Positions 12,506 through 24,454 of a stretch of 64,000 bases of DNA are shown here, in pieces. The notes below the pieces were generated by a model. That model searched no databases, was not told the DNA's origin, and saw only the letters and a program-made list of their open reading frames with translations. Origin of the DNA: Piper betle (lineage: Eukaryota; Streptophyta; Magnoliopsida; Piperales; Piperaceae); contig JAURVB010014173.1 of assembly GCA_033002965.1 (NCBI GenBank), positions 103,735-167,734 of the forward strand. The letters are read 5' to 3'. Numbering within the stretch: the first letter of the stretch is position 1; every line of letters begins with the position of its first letter. Position numbers and translations under genes: made by a program.

Positions 12506-14616
12506 TTTGTAATAAAAACTTAACTCACTCCCAACAAGAGTAAAGTTTTTATTAAGAAATTATATTTATATTTTTTAAAATTTATTTCGTAATATTAACT
12601 CATGTCGGAAGCAAGTTAATTTTTTATTACAAAATTATTTTATATATTTTTTAAATTTTATTTTGTAATATTGACTCGAGTCTGGATGAGTCAAGTTTTT
12701 ATTATGAAATAAAATTTTAAAAAATAAACTAATTCTGTCAATTTAAAAATAAATTTATTTCGTAATATTGACTCAAGTCGGTAGCTGAGTCAAGTTATTA
12801 TTACAAAATTATTTTATGTATTTTTTAAATTTTATTTCTTAATATTGATTCAAATTAGGAACGAGTTAAGTTTTTATGATAAAATTATTATATATATATA
12901 TATTTTAAAATTTATTTCATAATATTGATTACACTTTGGAGCGAGTCAAGTTTTTATTACGAAACTACCCATGTCATTTCCTTTTAGACTCAAGTCAATA
13001 TTCTGAAATACATCTTAAAAAATATGAAAAAAACATTAAAATACCATAAAATAAAGTAATCCATTATAACTTGATTATTTTATTTTATGGTATTTTACTA
13101 TATTTGTTTCATATTTTTTAGGATATATTTCGTAATATTGACTCGTGTTAGGAGTAGCCAAATTTTTATTACAAAATTGCCATTGAACGATGGGGGAGAA
13201 AACAGGGTTGGTGAAGAAAAATGAAACAATAGCAATTTTGTAATAAAAACTTGGCTCGCTCCCGACTAAAGTCAATATTATAAAATATATCTCCAAAAAT
13301 ATAAAAAATATAGTAAAATACCATAAAATAAATTCATCGAGTTCTAATGGTTTATTTTATTTTATGATATTTTACTTTATCTTTTCAAATTTTTGAGATG
13401 TATTTCGTAATATTGACTCGAGTCAGGAGCGAGTCAAAGTTTTATTAGAAAAATTTGAATCGAGATGTATTTCATAATATTGACTCTAGTTGAGAGTGAG
13501 TCAAGTTTTTATAATGAAATTATTTTATTTTAATTTTAAAATTTATTTCTTAATATTGACACTATTCTAGAGCAAGTCAAATTTTTATTACTAAATTATT
13601 TTATTTTATTTTTTAAAATTTATTTTGTAATATTAACTCAAGTGGAGAGTGAGTCGGTGGAAAATGACTCGATTACAATTTCGTAATAAAAACTTTACTC
13701 GCTCCCGTTTCAAGTCAATATTACGAAATAAATCCCAAAAAATATAAAAAATATAGTAAAATAACATAACATAAAATAATCAAGTTCTAATAGATTATTT
13801 TATTCTATGGTATTTTACTTTATTTTTTCATATTTTTTAGATTTATTTCATAATATTGACACAAGTCGGGCTCGAGTCAAGTTTTTATTTTAAAACTACC
13901 CTTCTCGAAAAATATGAAAAATAGGCTAAAATACCATAAAATAAAATAATTCATTAGAATTTGATTATTTTATTTTATTTTTGAATTTTTTAATATTTTT
14001 TGAGATTTATTTCGTAATATTGACTCGAGTGGGAGTGAGTCAAATTTTTATTACCGAATTCCCCTGTGCATTTCCTCATCCCTCCCTTGTTTCACCGGTG
14101 ACTCTATTTTTCCAACCCTGTACCCCGACAACCTCGCCGCCCACCGCCTCTTCACCGGACTCCCAAGCCGCCCCTGACCCTGGCCGTGCTGCGCGACGTC
14201 CCTGAAGAAACAGAGGAATCGAAACAACTCTTCTACTTCTTCGTCATCGCAGCTATCGCCGGCACTGTGCTTAGCGACTGCCTCCTCATTGGACCCCCTT
14301 GCTGACGCCTCCCACCTTCATCCCGTCGTCGCTGGTCACTGTGTCGCGGGAAGAACGACTCGCCTGTGTTGTGCGCAGCTTGGTTGGAGTAGAGCAAGGC
14401 TTGGGCACAAGGGGGGGGGACGAGGGCTGGCCAGACCGGTGTGCAATAGGGGGCTAGACGAGAGCTGGCCGGATGCGAGGAGGTGGGTGGGTGGGTGGGG
14501 GGGTAGTTGGTGTGTTGTGGGGGTTATTTTCCAGCCGTTGGATGGCGATCTAACGGCTGGGATCAAACTGTAATACAGTCAAGATGGTTGTACTGTAATA
14601 CAGCAAACCTTTCTCC
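11840..14616. mobile_element. Large inverted-repeat (foldback or MULE-like) element
   Basis: Two GC-rich arms of roughly 0.55 kb face each other around a 1.6-kb AT-rich array. The left end ACAACCATCTTAGCT matches the reverse of the right end (AAGATGGTTGT at about 14581). Deeper in, the left TTCCTCTGTTTCT (about 12211) matches the right AGAAACAGAGGAA (about 14206), followed by CTTCTAC and CGCAGCT-type blocks in the same inverted order. It sits between (TA)n runs, so a target duplication cannot be read. Long terminal inverted repeats suit Mutator-like or foldback elements. No transposase is visible. Confidence 0.65.
12418..14060. repeat. Degenerate tandem array of a GACTCGAGTC-type unit
   Basis: The phrase TTTCGTAATATTGACTCGAG followed by GGAGCGAGTCAAGTTTTTAT occurs about ten times, spaced roughly 90-190 bp apart and in both orientations. 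Left units read like the minus-strand LTRs in this window, right units like the plus strand. A longer block, with ACCATAAAATAAA and TCGAGTTCTAATGG, is shared with the LTR sequence at about 33165-33275. Confidence 0.75.
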
Positions 14617-14639
14617 TATATATATATATATATATATAT
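14617..14639 (+). repeat. (TA)n run at the right edge of the inverted-repeat element
   Basis: Alternating TA; a matching run at 11818-11839 borders the other side. Confidence 0.9.
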
Positions 14640-15091
14640 GCCCCATTCATGACATGTTTCACGTTTTAAGAGGTTATTTTCTTTCGTCATTAATGTACTT
14701 ATTGATCATGTACACATATGTCACATCGTAGTTTAACGTATAACCAATTACGGACGCCGACGTTGATCGATGAATAATTACTGAGATTTCCCCGGAGTTT
14801 GGATTGCTTTCACGGCCATGATACTCACATGGTTCACACAAATGACATTTTGAATCGGTGGGCTGGAAATATGTCATCTTCTTTGCCAAAATATGGTTAT
14901 CTATATTTCCTTTTTCTAATGTTAAAAGACAATAACTATATAATATACTTAATTGTACAATTATTTGCAAATTTAATTTTATGTCTAATACCTACTAAAT
15001 AATTAGATCCTGAACAACTAAGTTCATTATGTTACACTCAAATTGTGGAAAAATATTTTTAAATTATATATATTTCATGATAATATAATTT

Positions 15092-15140
<49 letters not shown>

Positions 15141-17765
15141 AAATATTACCCCACAGTTTCAAAATTATACTATTGACATTACTTTTTCCCTACGGTATAA
15201 TAGGCCACACCAATTTTAAATATGCTCAATGTCATATTGTGTGTAAAAATAATATTTTTGTATGACATCTATACTTATTAATAAAATGAGAACTCAAAAT
15301 TGGTATAATATTAAAAGTAGGAAAATCAACCAATTAAAATACAAGAAAAACTAAAAAATACAATAAAATGCCTCCTGCAAAGGATCACAGGTTTGAATCT
15401 CACTAACCTTAATTTCTTTAAAAAAAGGATAAAAATATTTTCCATGGTAGAAAGGCCATAGATTTGAATCTGGTTAACTTTAATTTCTATTTTCCTGCTA
15501 GTAAGAGTTTAATTGTCTTAAAAATATAATAAAATAAGTAATTATAATTCGTATTTTCATTTAAATAAGAGATATTTTTAAAGTCAAATCACAGCGTATA
15601 TATGAGATTAAATTATTATAGTCTATATCTCATTATTCAATCAAAATTTATGTACAAAATTAAAATTTATATGGTATAGGTCGCCCATAGCACAATGACT
15701 TGCCTAATTAATATAATCTTTTTCCAAGGGATTGAAACAGATCTTGAGATATTTTTTACTGTTTAACCATAGATGTTAGTTTTCTCCACAACAAATTATA
15801 TTGGCCGTGGTTTATTGTAATAATATTTTATATATAGTGGTGTAATGCAATTAACTGTTGAATACTTTTTAACTTTATAGAATATTTTCCACTTTATTAT
15901 TATAATCCACATTATTATTTAATTGTACACAATTTAACGTCGAGAAAAGTATCCTTTATGATTAAGGCTAAACTGTGGTGAAATATCTAAAGATGAGGTT
16001 TTTTAACCTATAGAGAAAAATTAAATATAAATAATTATAAACAAAATATTTATTTCTAATGTAAAGAGAGGACGTTGAAAGCTAGTCATCTCAAATTAAC
16101 CTGGCTAACATGCAAACTACGGATTTAAATTCTTTTTTGACTTAAAAAACTCAGTCAGTCGACTCCATAGATGATTCCATTGTGACTGTTTTTTTTAATT
16201 AGCTAAATCAATATATTTTAAGTAATATAAATTATATATTTATCAATTGTAAGTGTCAAAAAAATAATATATATTAATTTTGTACAATTATTTATTTACA
16301 TAATTAAAATTTTAATTAAAATAACTACGAGTCTGCTTGTAATTGACTCCAAGTTGGTTCCACTCCATGACATGTCGAGTTGAATCCGTGTTTCAAAATT
16401 TTAAATTATAATGCATACTACAATAATAAAAGCAAAAAATGTAATCAATAAGAAGCAAGAGCGGAACCTTCTTTTACGCTCGATCTTAATCATAATTTTC
16501 AAACTCTTTTTGACTCAAAAAATCACTCGAGCTAACTCAACTAAGTTATTTGCCTATTGAAGACTCCATACTAATTGATTCATTAATTGACCTCCCAAGT
16601 TTCATAAAAATTATCAAAGCATATTAAATTTCTTTTAGATTAGTTAAATCAACATTTTTAGGTAAAATAAATTATGCATTTATCAATTTCAAGTATGTAA
16701 AGAACAATATATAATAAATTTTTTGTAACTTTTATTTATATAATAAAAAATTTAATATAAATGAATATGGTCAACTAGTTGACTTTACTCTATAACATGT
16801 TTAGTCGAGTCTGAATTTCAAAATTTTAAACTATGATCTTAATATTGGCATGGCCACCAATGTCATTGAAAAAAATTATCCATTTTCTTAATTTCGACAT
16901 TTGCAAGACCGTATTTTTAGAAATTTTTACAACTTTTTATAAAAAACAATGGACTAAATCATATTGGTGATTGATGATGGCGCCTAGATCAGTGGATTTA
17001 AGATGGCCGGAGGGAATTCTGCTCCAAACATTAATTGTTGGATAATGGACAAAACAAAATGCATGTGCAGGAGATTATTTGTCTTTCTCGAAAACCCTTG
17101 CATGCCCACATCAACATTTAATATTTCTTAGCCTAATTCTGGGTCCAATGTGAACATGATCCTCGGCCAGACTTTATAATTGAAAAAATAAGAAAATATA
17201 TTCCACTGAGCCAAAGGAAGAGATAATAATATTGGAGTGGTACTGATCTTATAATCACCACATCTTTTACATCACGAATTTTTCTTGTTTGGATCCAGCA
17301 CAAGGACATGCTTTCTTCGGTTAATATATTTAATCATTCTAATTCCGTTAATATTACGTACGCATAGTAAATTAGTAAAAAGCCAAAGCAGCTAAATGCA
17401 AAGGATTAATCATTCATTTGCAAAAAAAATTTGACGTCTTACCAAAGGAAGTACGTAGGTCATGACTAAAACAGTTGAAAGTCTGTTCATCTGTTTACAT
17501 TAAATACGTACCCATGATCAATTATGTTGAATCTTCCCCCTTGGCTTCCTCGGGGACATTGCGTGTCATGGTGTTCATGTTTTCCACACATTCGCACCGT
17601 CCCAGCCAGCTACTCAGTATATTGATCGGCCCATGCACCATCTCAGTACCATATATACACACATCCTCTTTGGCAAGAGTTCTATATATACTTACTGATC
17701 AAAACATTAATCTCTCCTCCTCCTCCTGACATATTGTGATAACATAGCTATAGTACTATACTACC
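14640..17765. other. AT-rich intergenic region before the ABCG gene
   Basis: No gene was seen to about 17300. It contains a (TA)n run at 15103-15137. A degenerate direct duplication (about 16128-16410 and 16500-16832) shares CTTTTTGACT, AAATCAACAT/AAATCAATAT, ATTTATCAATT and CAAAATTTTAAA blocks in order. Around 15380-15470, TTTGAATCTCACTAACC and TTTGAATCTGGTTAAC phrases resemble the dispersed AT-rich repeat. The last 400 bp presumably hold the ABCG promoter and leader. Confidence 0.45.
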
Positions 17766-18566
17766 ATGAGTGTTTCCTTGAGACATATAGATGTGGAAGA
17801 GCAGATCATGCAAAATGAGAGATCACAGAGGGAGGTCTTGGGTACCGAGCAATACATGGATTACGAGCCGGTAAGGCTCACTTGGAGTGACCTAAACGTG
17901 ACCGTGGTACGTAGCAAAGGCCCGGTGCACCAAGTGCTACAGGGCCTCACCGGTTATGCCGAGGCCGCCTGCCTGACTGCACTCATGGGTCCGTCCGGCT
18001 CCGGCAAGTCGACGCTGCTCGATGCCCTCGCCGGCCGCCTCGCCACCAATGCCTTTCGCACCGGCACCGTCTTGGTCAATGGCCAACCCACCAAGCTCTC
18101 ATTCGGCGCAGCCGTATGTATTTGTTCCCGGTCACGTTAAGTTGTTCATGTTTATTATATATAAGCATATAACATAAACATGATTAATTTTATTTGTTAG
18201 CTAAGGAACTAACTAATGAAAGTTTTACGTATAATTTGTTGGGCATTTAGGCATATGTAACGCAAGAAGATTGCCTGATTGGAACGCTCACAGTGAGAGA
18301 GATGATATCCTACTCGGCCAGGCTAAGACTGCCTAAAGACACAAATGGGGCAGAGAAGAAGGAGCTAGTAGAGAACACCATATTGGAGATGGGACTCCAG
18401 GATTGTGCTGATACGGTGATAGGAAACTGGCACCTTAGGGGAATAAGTGGAGGGGAGAAGAGGAGAGTTAGCATTGCTCTTGAGATTATCATGAAACCCA
18501 AGCTTCTCTTTCTTGACGAGCCCACCAGCGGCCTCGACAGGTATACTCCTATTTCGATCATCTCAT

Positions 18567-18642
<76 letters not shown>

Positions 18643-19647
18643 ATATTTTCATTTTTATGCATGAAATTCATAAATCGTAACATGGGCATATTGCTTGAAT
18701 TTTTTTAATAGGTAAGAATTAATATTTAAAAATGGTAAGTTAGATTAGTGATGACTATTCAAAGGGAGGAAAATATCATATATCGGCGAAATTATATAAT
18801 TTAATTCTTATTTTTTGATTTGAATGGCGTAAGAATGATCATGCACGTCTCCTAAATATTTAACTACGGACCACAACAGTCTTAAATTAGTGGGGTCAAT
18901 TTTGAGTCGTAAATGCATGATTGTGATGCTTCCATGGACAAAGTTGAAACAAAAATAATTTTATTTAATTTTTCTTGTAATTTTTATTGAAAATTTTTAT
19001 TAAAATAGTCTGATTTTCAATCATATAAATATTCATAAGTTTATTTGTCAATATTTTGTTTATTTTTTAAAGGAAGTAGAAAAATTAAATTTTTTTTGTA
19101 GTGTTACCTAACACTGCCAATTAATTATGAAAAAAGTTAAAAGCATGTTGCTGATGATCCCCAGCATCAACGCCTAGGGGTGTCTCAGTGGGCGTCTGCT
19201 GGCGTCTCCAAGTCCTGCTAATTAATTATACGTATTGCTACATACAGTGCTTCGGCCTTCTTTGTGGTGAAGACCCTACACAATTTGGCTAGGTGTGGAA
19301 GGACCATCGTTGCTGCTATACACCAACCAAGCAGCGAAGTGTTCCAGCTCTTCGATTACCTGAGTCTGCTTTCTAGTGGCAAGACTATTTATTTTGGAAG
19401 GGCATCTGAGGCAAACCAGGTACGCTATAACACAAGCCGTAACAGCACCCTATATAGTATTCGCTCGATTTCTTGTTCTCTGCCTCCATTGTCATACATA
19501 ATTAAGTGTATTGTATGAAACAGTTCTTTGCCGAGGCTGGCTTCCCATGCCCTCCACAAAGAAACCCCTCTGATCATTTTCTGAGGTGCGTCAACTCGGA
19601 TTTCGACGAAGCCAAAGCCATGCAATTAGTTGAATCCTCGGAAGACC

Positions 19648-19693
<46 letters not shown>

Positions 19694-21430
19694 CATACAC
19701 GAACATGCTAATGTTATATAACTAAGATGGATGGATCATAAATCACTTGTAGTGTAATACTTGATATACATATAGGCATCGTCTATGATGGAGAATGATC
19801 CAATGGAAACAACGACAGCAACGAAAGCAACCATGGTTCTTAGTGAATTTTATTATTCGTCTCGATACTTCTGCTCGGTTCAGGACAAAGTTGATGAACT
19901 CACAAAACAAGTACGTGACTGACCATTTGATCTTCTCGTAGCCGAAGTAGAATTGCAATTTTTCTAGACAGATTATTGCTTACATACCCACGTTGGATGT
20001 AATTGAGGAACTGATCAAATTTGGTGGGAAAACAGAGAGGCAATGTGCCACAAATGTCAGGGAGCGAAGCCAGTTTCATCACACAAGCCTACACGTTGAC
20101 CAAGCGTTCATTCGTGAACATGTCAAGGGACTTCGGCTACTACTGGCTCCGAATTGCTATGTACATTGCCCTCTCCATCTCCCTTGGCATCGTCTATCAT
20201 GATGTGGGTACAGACATCCATGAAATACAGGTATTGTTTTTCTTGCTAGATCTTGATCCATTCCCATGAAAGTTCATTACTCAGACTGCTCTGCATCTGA
20301 CTTCATTTACTTCCTAAATGCTTGAAACAGGCAAGGGTTTCATGTTCTGCATTCATTCTAGGCTTCCTCACTTTCATGTCCATTGGAGGATTTCCTTCCT
20401 TCGTTGAAGATATGAAGGTTCGAGTCACAGATTTGAATCACATTATATATATGGTCTTACAAACAAGTTCATAACGTCCAGCCACTCTGATTTCAGGTAT
20501 TTCAAAAGGAGAGGTTGAATGGGCACTATGGAGTGACATCATTTGTGATCAGCAACACATTCTCGTCCCTACCATTCCTCTTCTTGATTGCTCTAACGTC
20601 AGGAACCATATCCTACTACGTGGTTCACCTCCACCCCGGATTTACCCATTACTTCTATTTCGTCCTGTGTCTGTTTGCTTGCGTTGCAGTGGTGGAAAGT
20701 CTGATGATGGCCATAGCCAGCATTGTTCCCAACTTCCTCATGGGTATCGTACTTGGAGCCAGTGTGCAGGTAAATTAATTTTACTAAATTCAATCGGACT
20801 CCATTCTTTTGTTTTCATTTTACTAATGAACTTCAATCTTTATTAAAATATAACTCACTAACTAACTTGCATTTCCATGGAAATCACAGGGCTTTTTTAT
20901 GCTGTTGAGCGGTTTTTTAGGCTTCCAAATGACATTCCAAAACCTGTTTTGAGGTATCCGGTGACTTACATTAGCTTCCTATATTGGGCAATTCAGGTAT
21001 GTAATTAAGTTCATATAAGGATTAATATTCTTCACGTAATTGTAGAAATGATTAAATTGATCTTTTTATATGGATACAGGGCCAGTTCCAAAATGATCTA
21101 AGGGGTTTGTTAATTGGTGATAATGCAACACCAGGCTTTCCAAAGATCACAGGGGAATATGTTCTGCAAAATGTATTCCAAATCGATCTGAGCAGATCGA
21201 AATGGTTGAACCTGGTCGTCATCTTTAGCATGGTCATAATCTATCGAATATTGTTCTTCGTAATGATCAAGATGTCTGAGGATGTAACTCCATGGATTAG
21301 AGGTTGGCTTGCAAAGAACAGGCTGCGCAAGAACGATGGGGAGAAGTTGTTGCAGCCTCCCACAAGGAACACCATACTTACCTTGTCGATAATCACCCCT
21401 CCCAGACATTTGGACCGTGTGTACGTCTAA
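17766..21430 (+). CDS. ABCG11: ABC transporter G family half-transporter (ABCG11-like), one frameshift
   Basis: Plasma-membrane half-transporter of the WBC/ABCG11-12-15 group, which exports cuticular lipids (family knowledge). Ten exons by GT-AG splicing: 17766-18113, 18251-18540, 19248-19419, 19524-19649, 19776-19910, 20036-20230, 20331-20417, 20497-20769, 20890-20996, 21080-21430; about 694 residues against about 700 in the family. Seen in order: Walker [10 protein letters not shown], signature [10 protein letters not shown], Walker [14 protein letters not shown] (the S codon is split by intron 2), H-loop AAIHQPSSE, then the membrane domain with [23 protein letters not shown] and [18 protein letters not shown], and the tail [12 protein letters not shown]. 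In exon 9 a T6 run (about 20912-20917) is one T short of the expected [17 protein letters not shown] frame and yields an early stop at 20953-20955. The start of exon 6 is the least certain junction. Confidence 0.93.
18569..18639 (+). repeat. (TC)n(TA)n compound microsatellite in ABCG intron 2
   Basis: About 33 bases of TC followed by about 37 of TA, just 28 bp after the exon 2 donor. Confidence 0.95.
19650..19690 (+). repeat. (TA)n microsatellite at the donor of ABCG intron 4
   Basis: The TA run begins within the donor GTATATAT itself, so the splice site is part of the repeat. Confidence 0.9.
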
Positions 21431-22419
21431 TAGCTTCGTGGACAAATTCAAATAAATTATCGGTTGTAATTTAATTATTTAATTTGCACTAATCAGTAAG
21501 AAATGCTCTAGAATTATATACGACGTTGGAGTCAATTAACACTCCCCTCCAAGATCAAGCTTGCAAATTAGTTTTTCATCTCTAATCTGTGTTTCATTGT
21601 TTTTAGCTTGTTTGAACTCGACTAGAAGCCCCAGTTGCAATTAACACTAAAAAAAAATTCAACGCCTTAAAAAAGGTGGAGAAAAGTTACACTTATTGCA
21701 CCTTTTTTTATTAAAACCGTGGAAAAAATTTTAATATTATCTCTATATTTATAAATAAGCGTGTATTAATTTTCATACTTTTCTCGACGCTTAAAACCGT
21801 GAAGTGATTTTTCAGCACCCCAGTTTCTTTACGGGTCCATAGTGTGTTTAATTTAATTGAACCGTGAAAAAAAATTAACCTTTTGGAAGCGTTGTGGATG
21901 GAATAAACCATATTGTCACCAAATATACCAAAAATAACTAAAATTTCAAATAAATTAATTAGACGTGCTTCAAGATTCTAAACATGCAATTCTGAACTTG
22001 AAAAACAGATGAATAAAGGCTGTCTCACCAAGTATTGACTAAATAAATAAACCCTATAATGATCAACATGATAAATCGTGGGCCAAAGGGCTTGACCTAC
22101 CTGGCCCATTGCAAAGCGTTAGATTCTCATCTTGAATTCGTGCTCATCTCTTCACCATTGTAAAAGTCAAAATCACACGACTCAATTGGTACCCACGGAT
22201 TGTTGCAATCTAATTGTCTTTTAATTCGAAACCAGGAAAGCAGGAATATTACCTGATTGTCTCTTAATCCTAGTTTAATAAGTAATTTCCTCACATTATG
22301 ATTAATTTGGAAATAGCCTACTTTAGATTTGTAAGCTTTCCATACATATTGAGGCCATAGTAATAGTATATATGAAAAATCATCTCATGCGGCTATATAT
22401 ATTTAGGCGAAGTTGAACG
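21431..22419. other. Region downstream of ABCG
   Basis: Presumed ABCG 3' UTR followed by AT-rich DNA. Around 21650-21900, AAACCGTGGAAAAAA/AACCGTGAAAAAAA phrases recur, suggesting an old repeat. No coding signal. Confidence 0.4.
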
Positions 22420-23241
22420 TGGTGGGGTCTCATCATACAATAATCGTGACAAAATGTATAATTACATATGAAGTTTTAAAGACACAAAATTACTTTAAGA
22501 GGTATAAAGAATTCGAGAAAAATTGTGTAAGATAAAGAAGAAATTCATCGATGAATATTTAGTGTTGACTCTTCGTATCCAAAAGGTTAAAGATATCTTG
22601 AGTGTAATATTTTGTATCGAGGTTCTCCCCTCTTTATTAGAAGTGAGGAGAGAGAGCTTCTATAAGGTATGAGTCTACCCTATCCAATTAGAGTTTGTAT
22701 TTTAGTTGAAAGTTATGGGCCTTTTCAATTAGAATTTGTTATCTAGTTAGAAATTACCGTTGTTTTCAATTTGATGTGTATCAAACAAATAAACAATAAA
22801 ATTATATATAATGAAGAGCCAAATATGCATAAGCAAAATATTGTTATTATATCATACAACATCAAGCTTATGCATATTCTACAACTGTACATGCCCGAGT
22901 GGCGTGTCATAGATTGGATTTTCCCATGTGATGATGGGATGAGTGGTGATGGGATGAGATCCAGATGATGAAGATGATGTGTCAAGGTTGTCGCATGTCA
23001 AAAGGAGAAAGAGAAGGTTCTCTTATTCCTTGATTCCACCGATTGATTGGTGAGACCTTGTTGTATGTCATGTGCTTTTGTCATCTCTTCGTGAAGATTA
23101 CCGGCTTTGCCTAATAGGTATATCTATTATTTGTTATAGTTGATGGTTCTTGCTTTCTCTCCTATTTTGGAGGTTATTTTGTACTTTATTGATTTGTCAA
23201 AACACATAACTTGGAGTTGGGATTGTGTCTTAAAATCCCAA
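22420..23241 (+). repeat. Left LTR of the miniature element
   Basis: Direct-repeat partner of 23616-24454; the outer boundary is approximate. Confidence 0.65.
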
Positions 23242-23615
23242 GTAGTTTTAGAGCCTTGGTTTGTGCTTGGTTCGTCGGACTAATCATGGAAAAACTTGAT
23301 TTGTTCAAGTTTGTTCATGTTTCGTCAATATGACTATTAGATAGTGTGTTCATTTTATGCGAATAGAGATGTATTAGAAGTTTTAATCACGGGAGATAGA
23401 GAACATTTTACGTGAATCGAAAGGGGAGATGTATTGAGATATTTTTCTCTGCATGTGATCACGGGTTGGCAAGTTGTTGATAATGATACATCAAGTTTTA
23501 TGGTAGTGGTGAAGAGTGGAAGATTTTAGGAGTTTACACATGGGACGGGATTGTAAGGGTTGTATCTTCTTTTTATGTGATGGATGGATAAAATCAACCC
23601 CAGGGAGGGGAAAAT

Positions 23616-24454
23616 TGTTGGAGTCTTTTATCATATGATGAATGCGTGATAAAGTGTACAATTACATAGGAAGCCAGAATGGACATAAAATTACTCCAAA
23701 GAGGTCAAGAAGAATTGTGGAAGCGATCGAAGAAGAGATTCATTGGTGGGTATTTGATGTTGACTCTTGGTATCCAAGAGGTTCATATCTCAAGTTTACT
23801 AGTTTGTATTTATTATCTAAAAATATGTAATTATATTGTGTGATAGGTAGAGCACAATTGAGTACAACTGAACTGTGTTGTATGGTATTGTGTGTTTCAT
23901 TGTGATGTTTTATAGTGGGGTTCTCCCTCTCTTTCTTAGAGGAGGGAGAGCCTCTTCTCATAAGGTATGAGTCTACCCTACCTAATTAGAATTTGTTTTC
24001 TAGTTGAAAGTTATTGGTCTTCCCAATTAAAATTTGTTATCTAATTAGAGATTGTAATCGTTTCTAATTGGATATGTATTTTAATTAGAGATTGTTGATT
24101 CTATCTGGTGATGGGATTTTGCCAAGCAATGATGAGGTGAGTTCACTAATCTAGATCATGAAGATGATATGTTAAGTTTGTCGTATGTAAAGAGAGAAGT
24201 AGAAAAAGATTTTCTTATTCTTTATATTCTACTATTGATTAGTGAGGACCTTATTATATGTCGAGTATTTTGTGATCTCTCGATGAAGATGATGTAATGA
24301 TTTTACTCGATAGGTGTGCTCATTATTTTATATAGTGGATGGTTTATGATTTTCACATTAAATTGATGTTTATTCTAGTTTTTGTATTTATTAATTTATT
24401 TTATCAAAACACACAACATAAAATTTAAGAATTTTATATTTTAAAATTCTAACA
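23616..24454 (+). repeat. Right LTR of the miniature element
   Basis: Begins TGTTGG and ends AACA, preceded by a polypurine tract. Confidence 0.7.

Larger units (their letters stand above)
22420..24454 (+). mobile_element. Miniature non-autonomous LTR retroelement (TRIM/SMART-like)
   Basis: Two direct repeats of about 0.8 kb (22420-23241 and 23616-24454) enclose only about 370 bp. The right repeat opens TGTTGGAGTC and ends CTAACA; the left is more decayed (TGGTGGGGTC). Shared blocks include TGTTGACTCTT, AAGGTATGAGTCTACCCTA and GTCAAAACACATAAC. Directly after the left repeat, TAGTTTTAGAGCC resembles the initiator-Met primer site TGGTATCAGAGCC. Just before the right repeat, AGGGAGGGGAAAA is a good polypurine tract. 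There is no room for gag or pol. No target duplication was found (GAACG against AAAAA). Confidence 0.75.
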
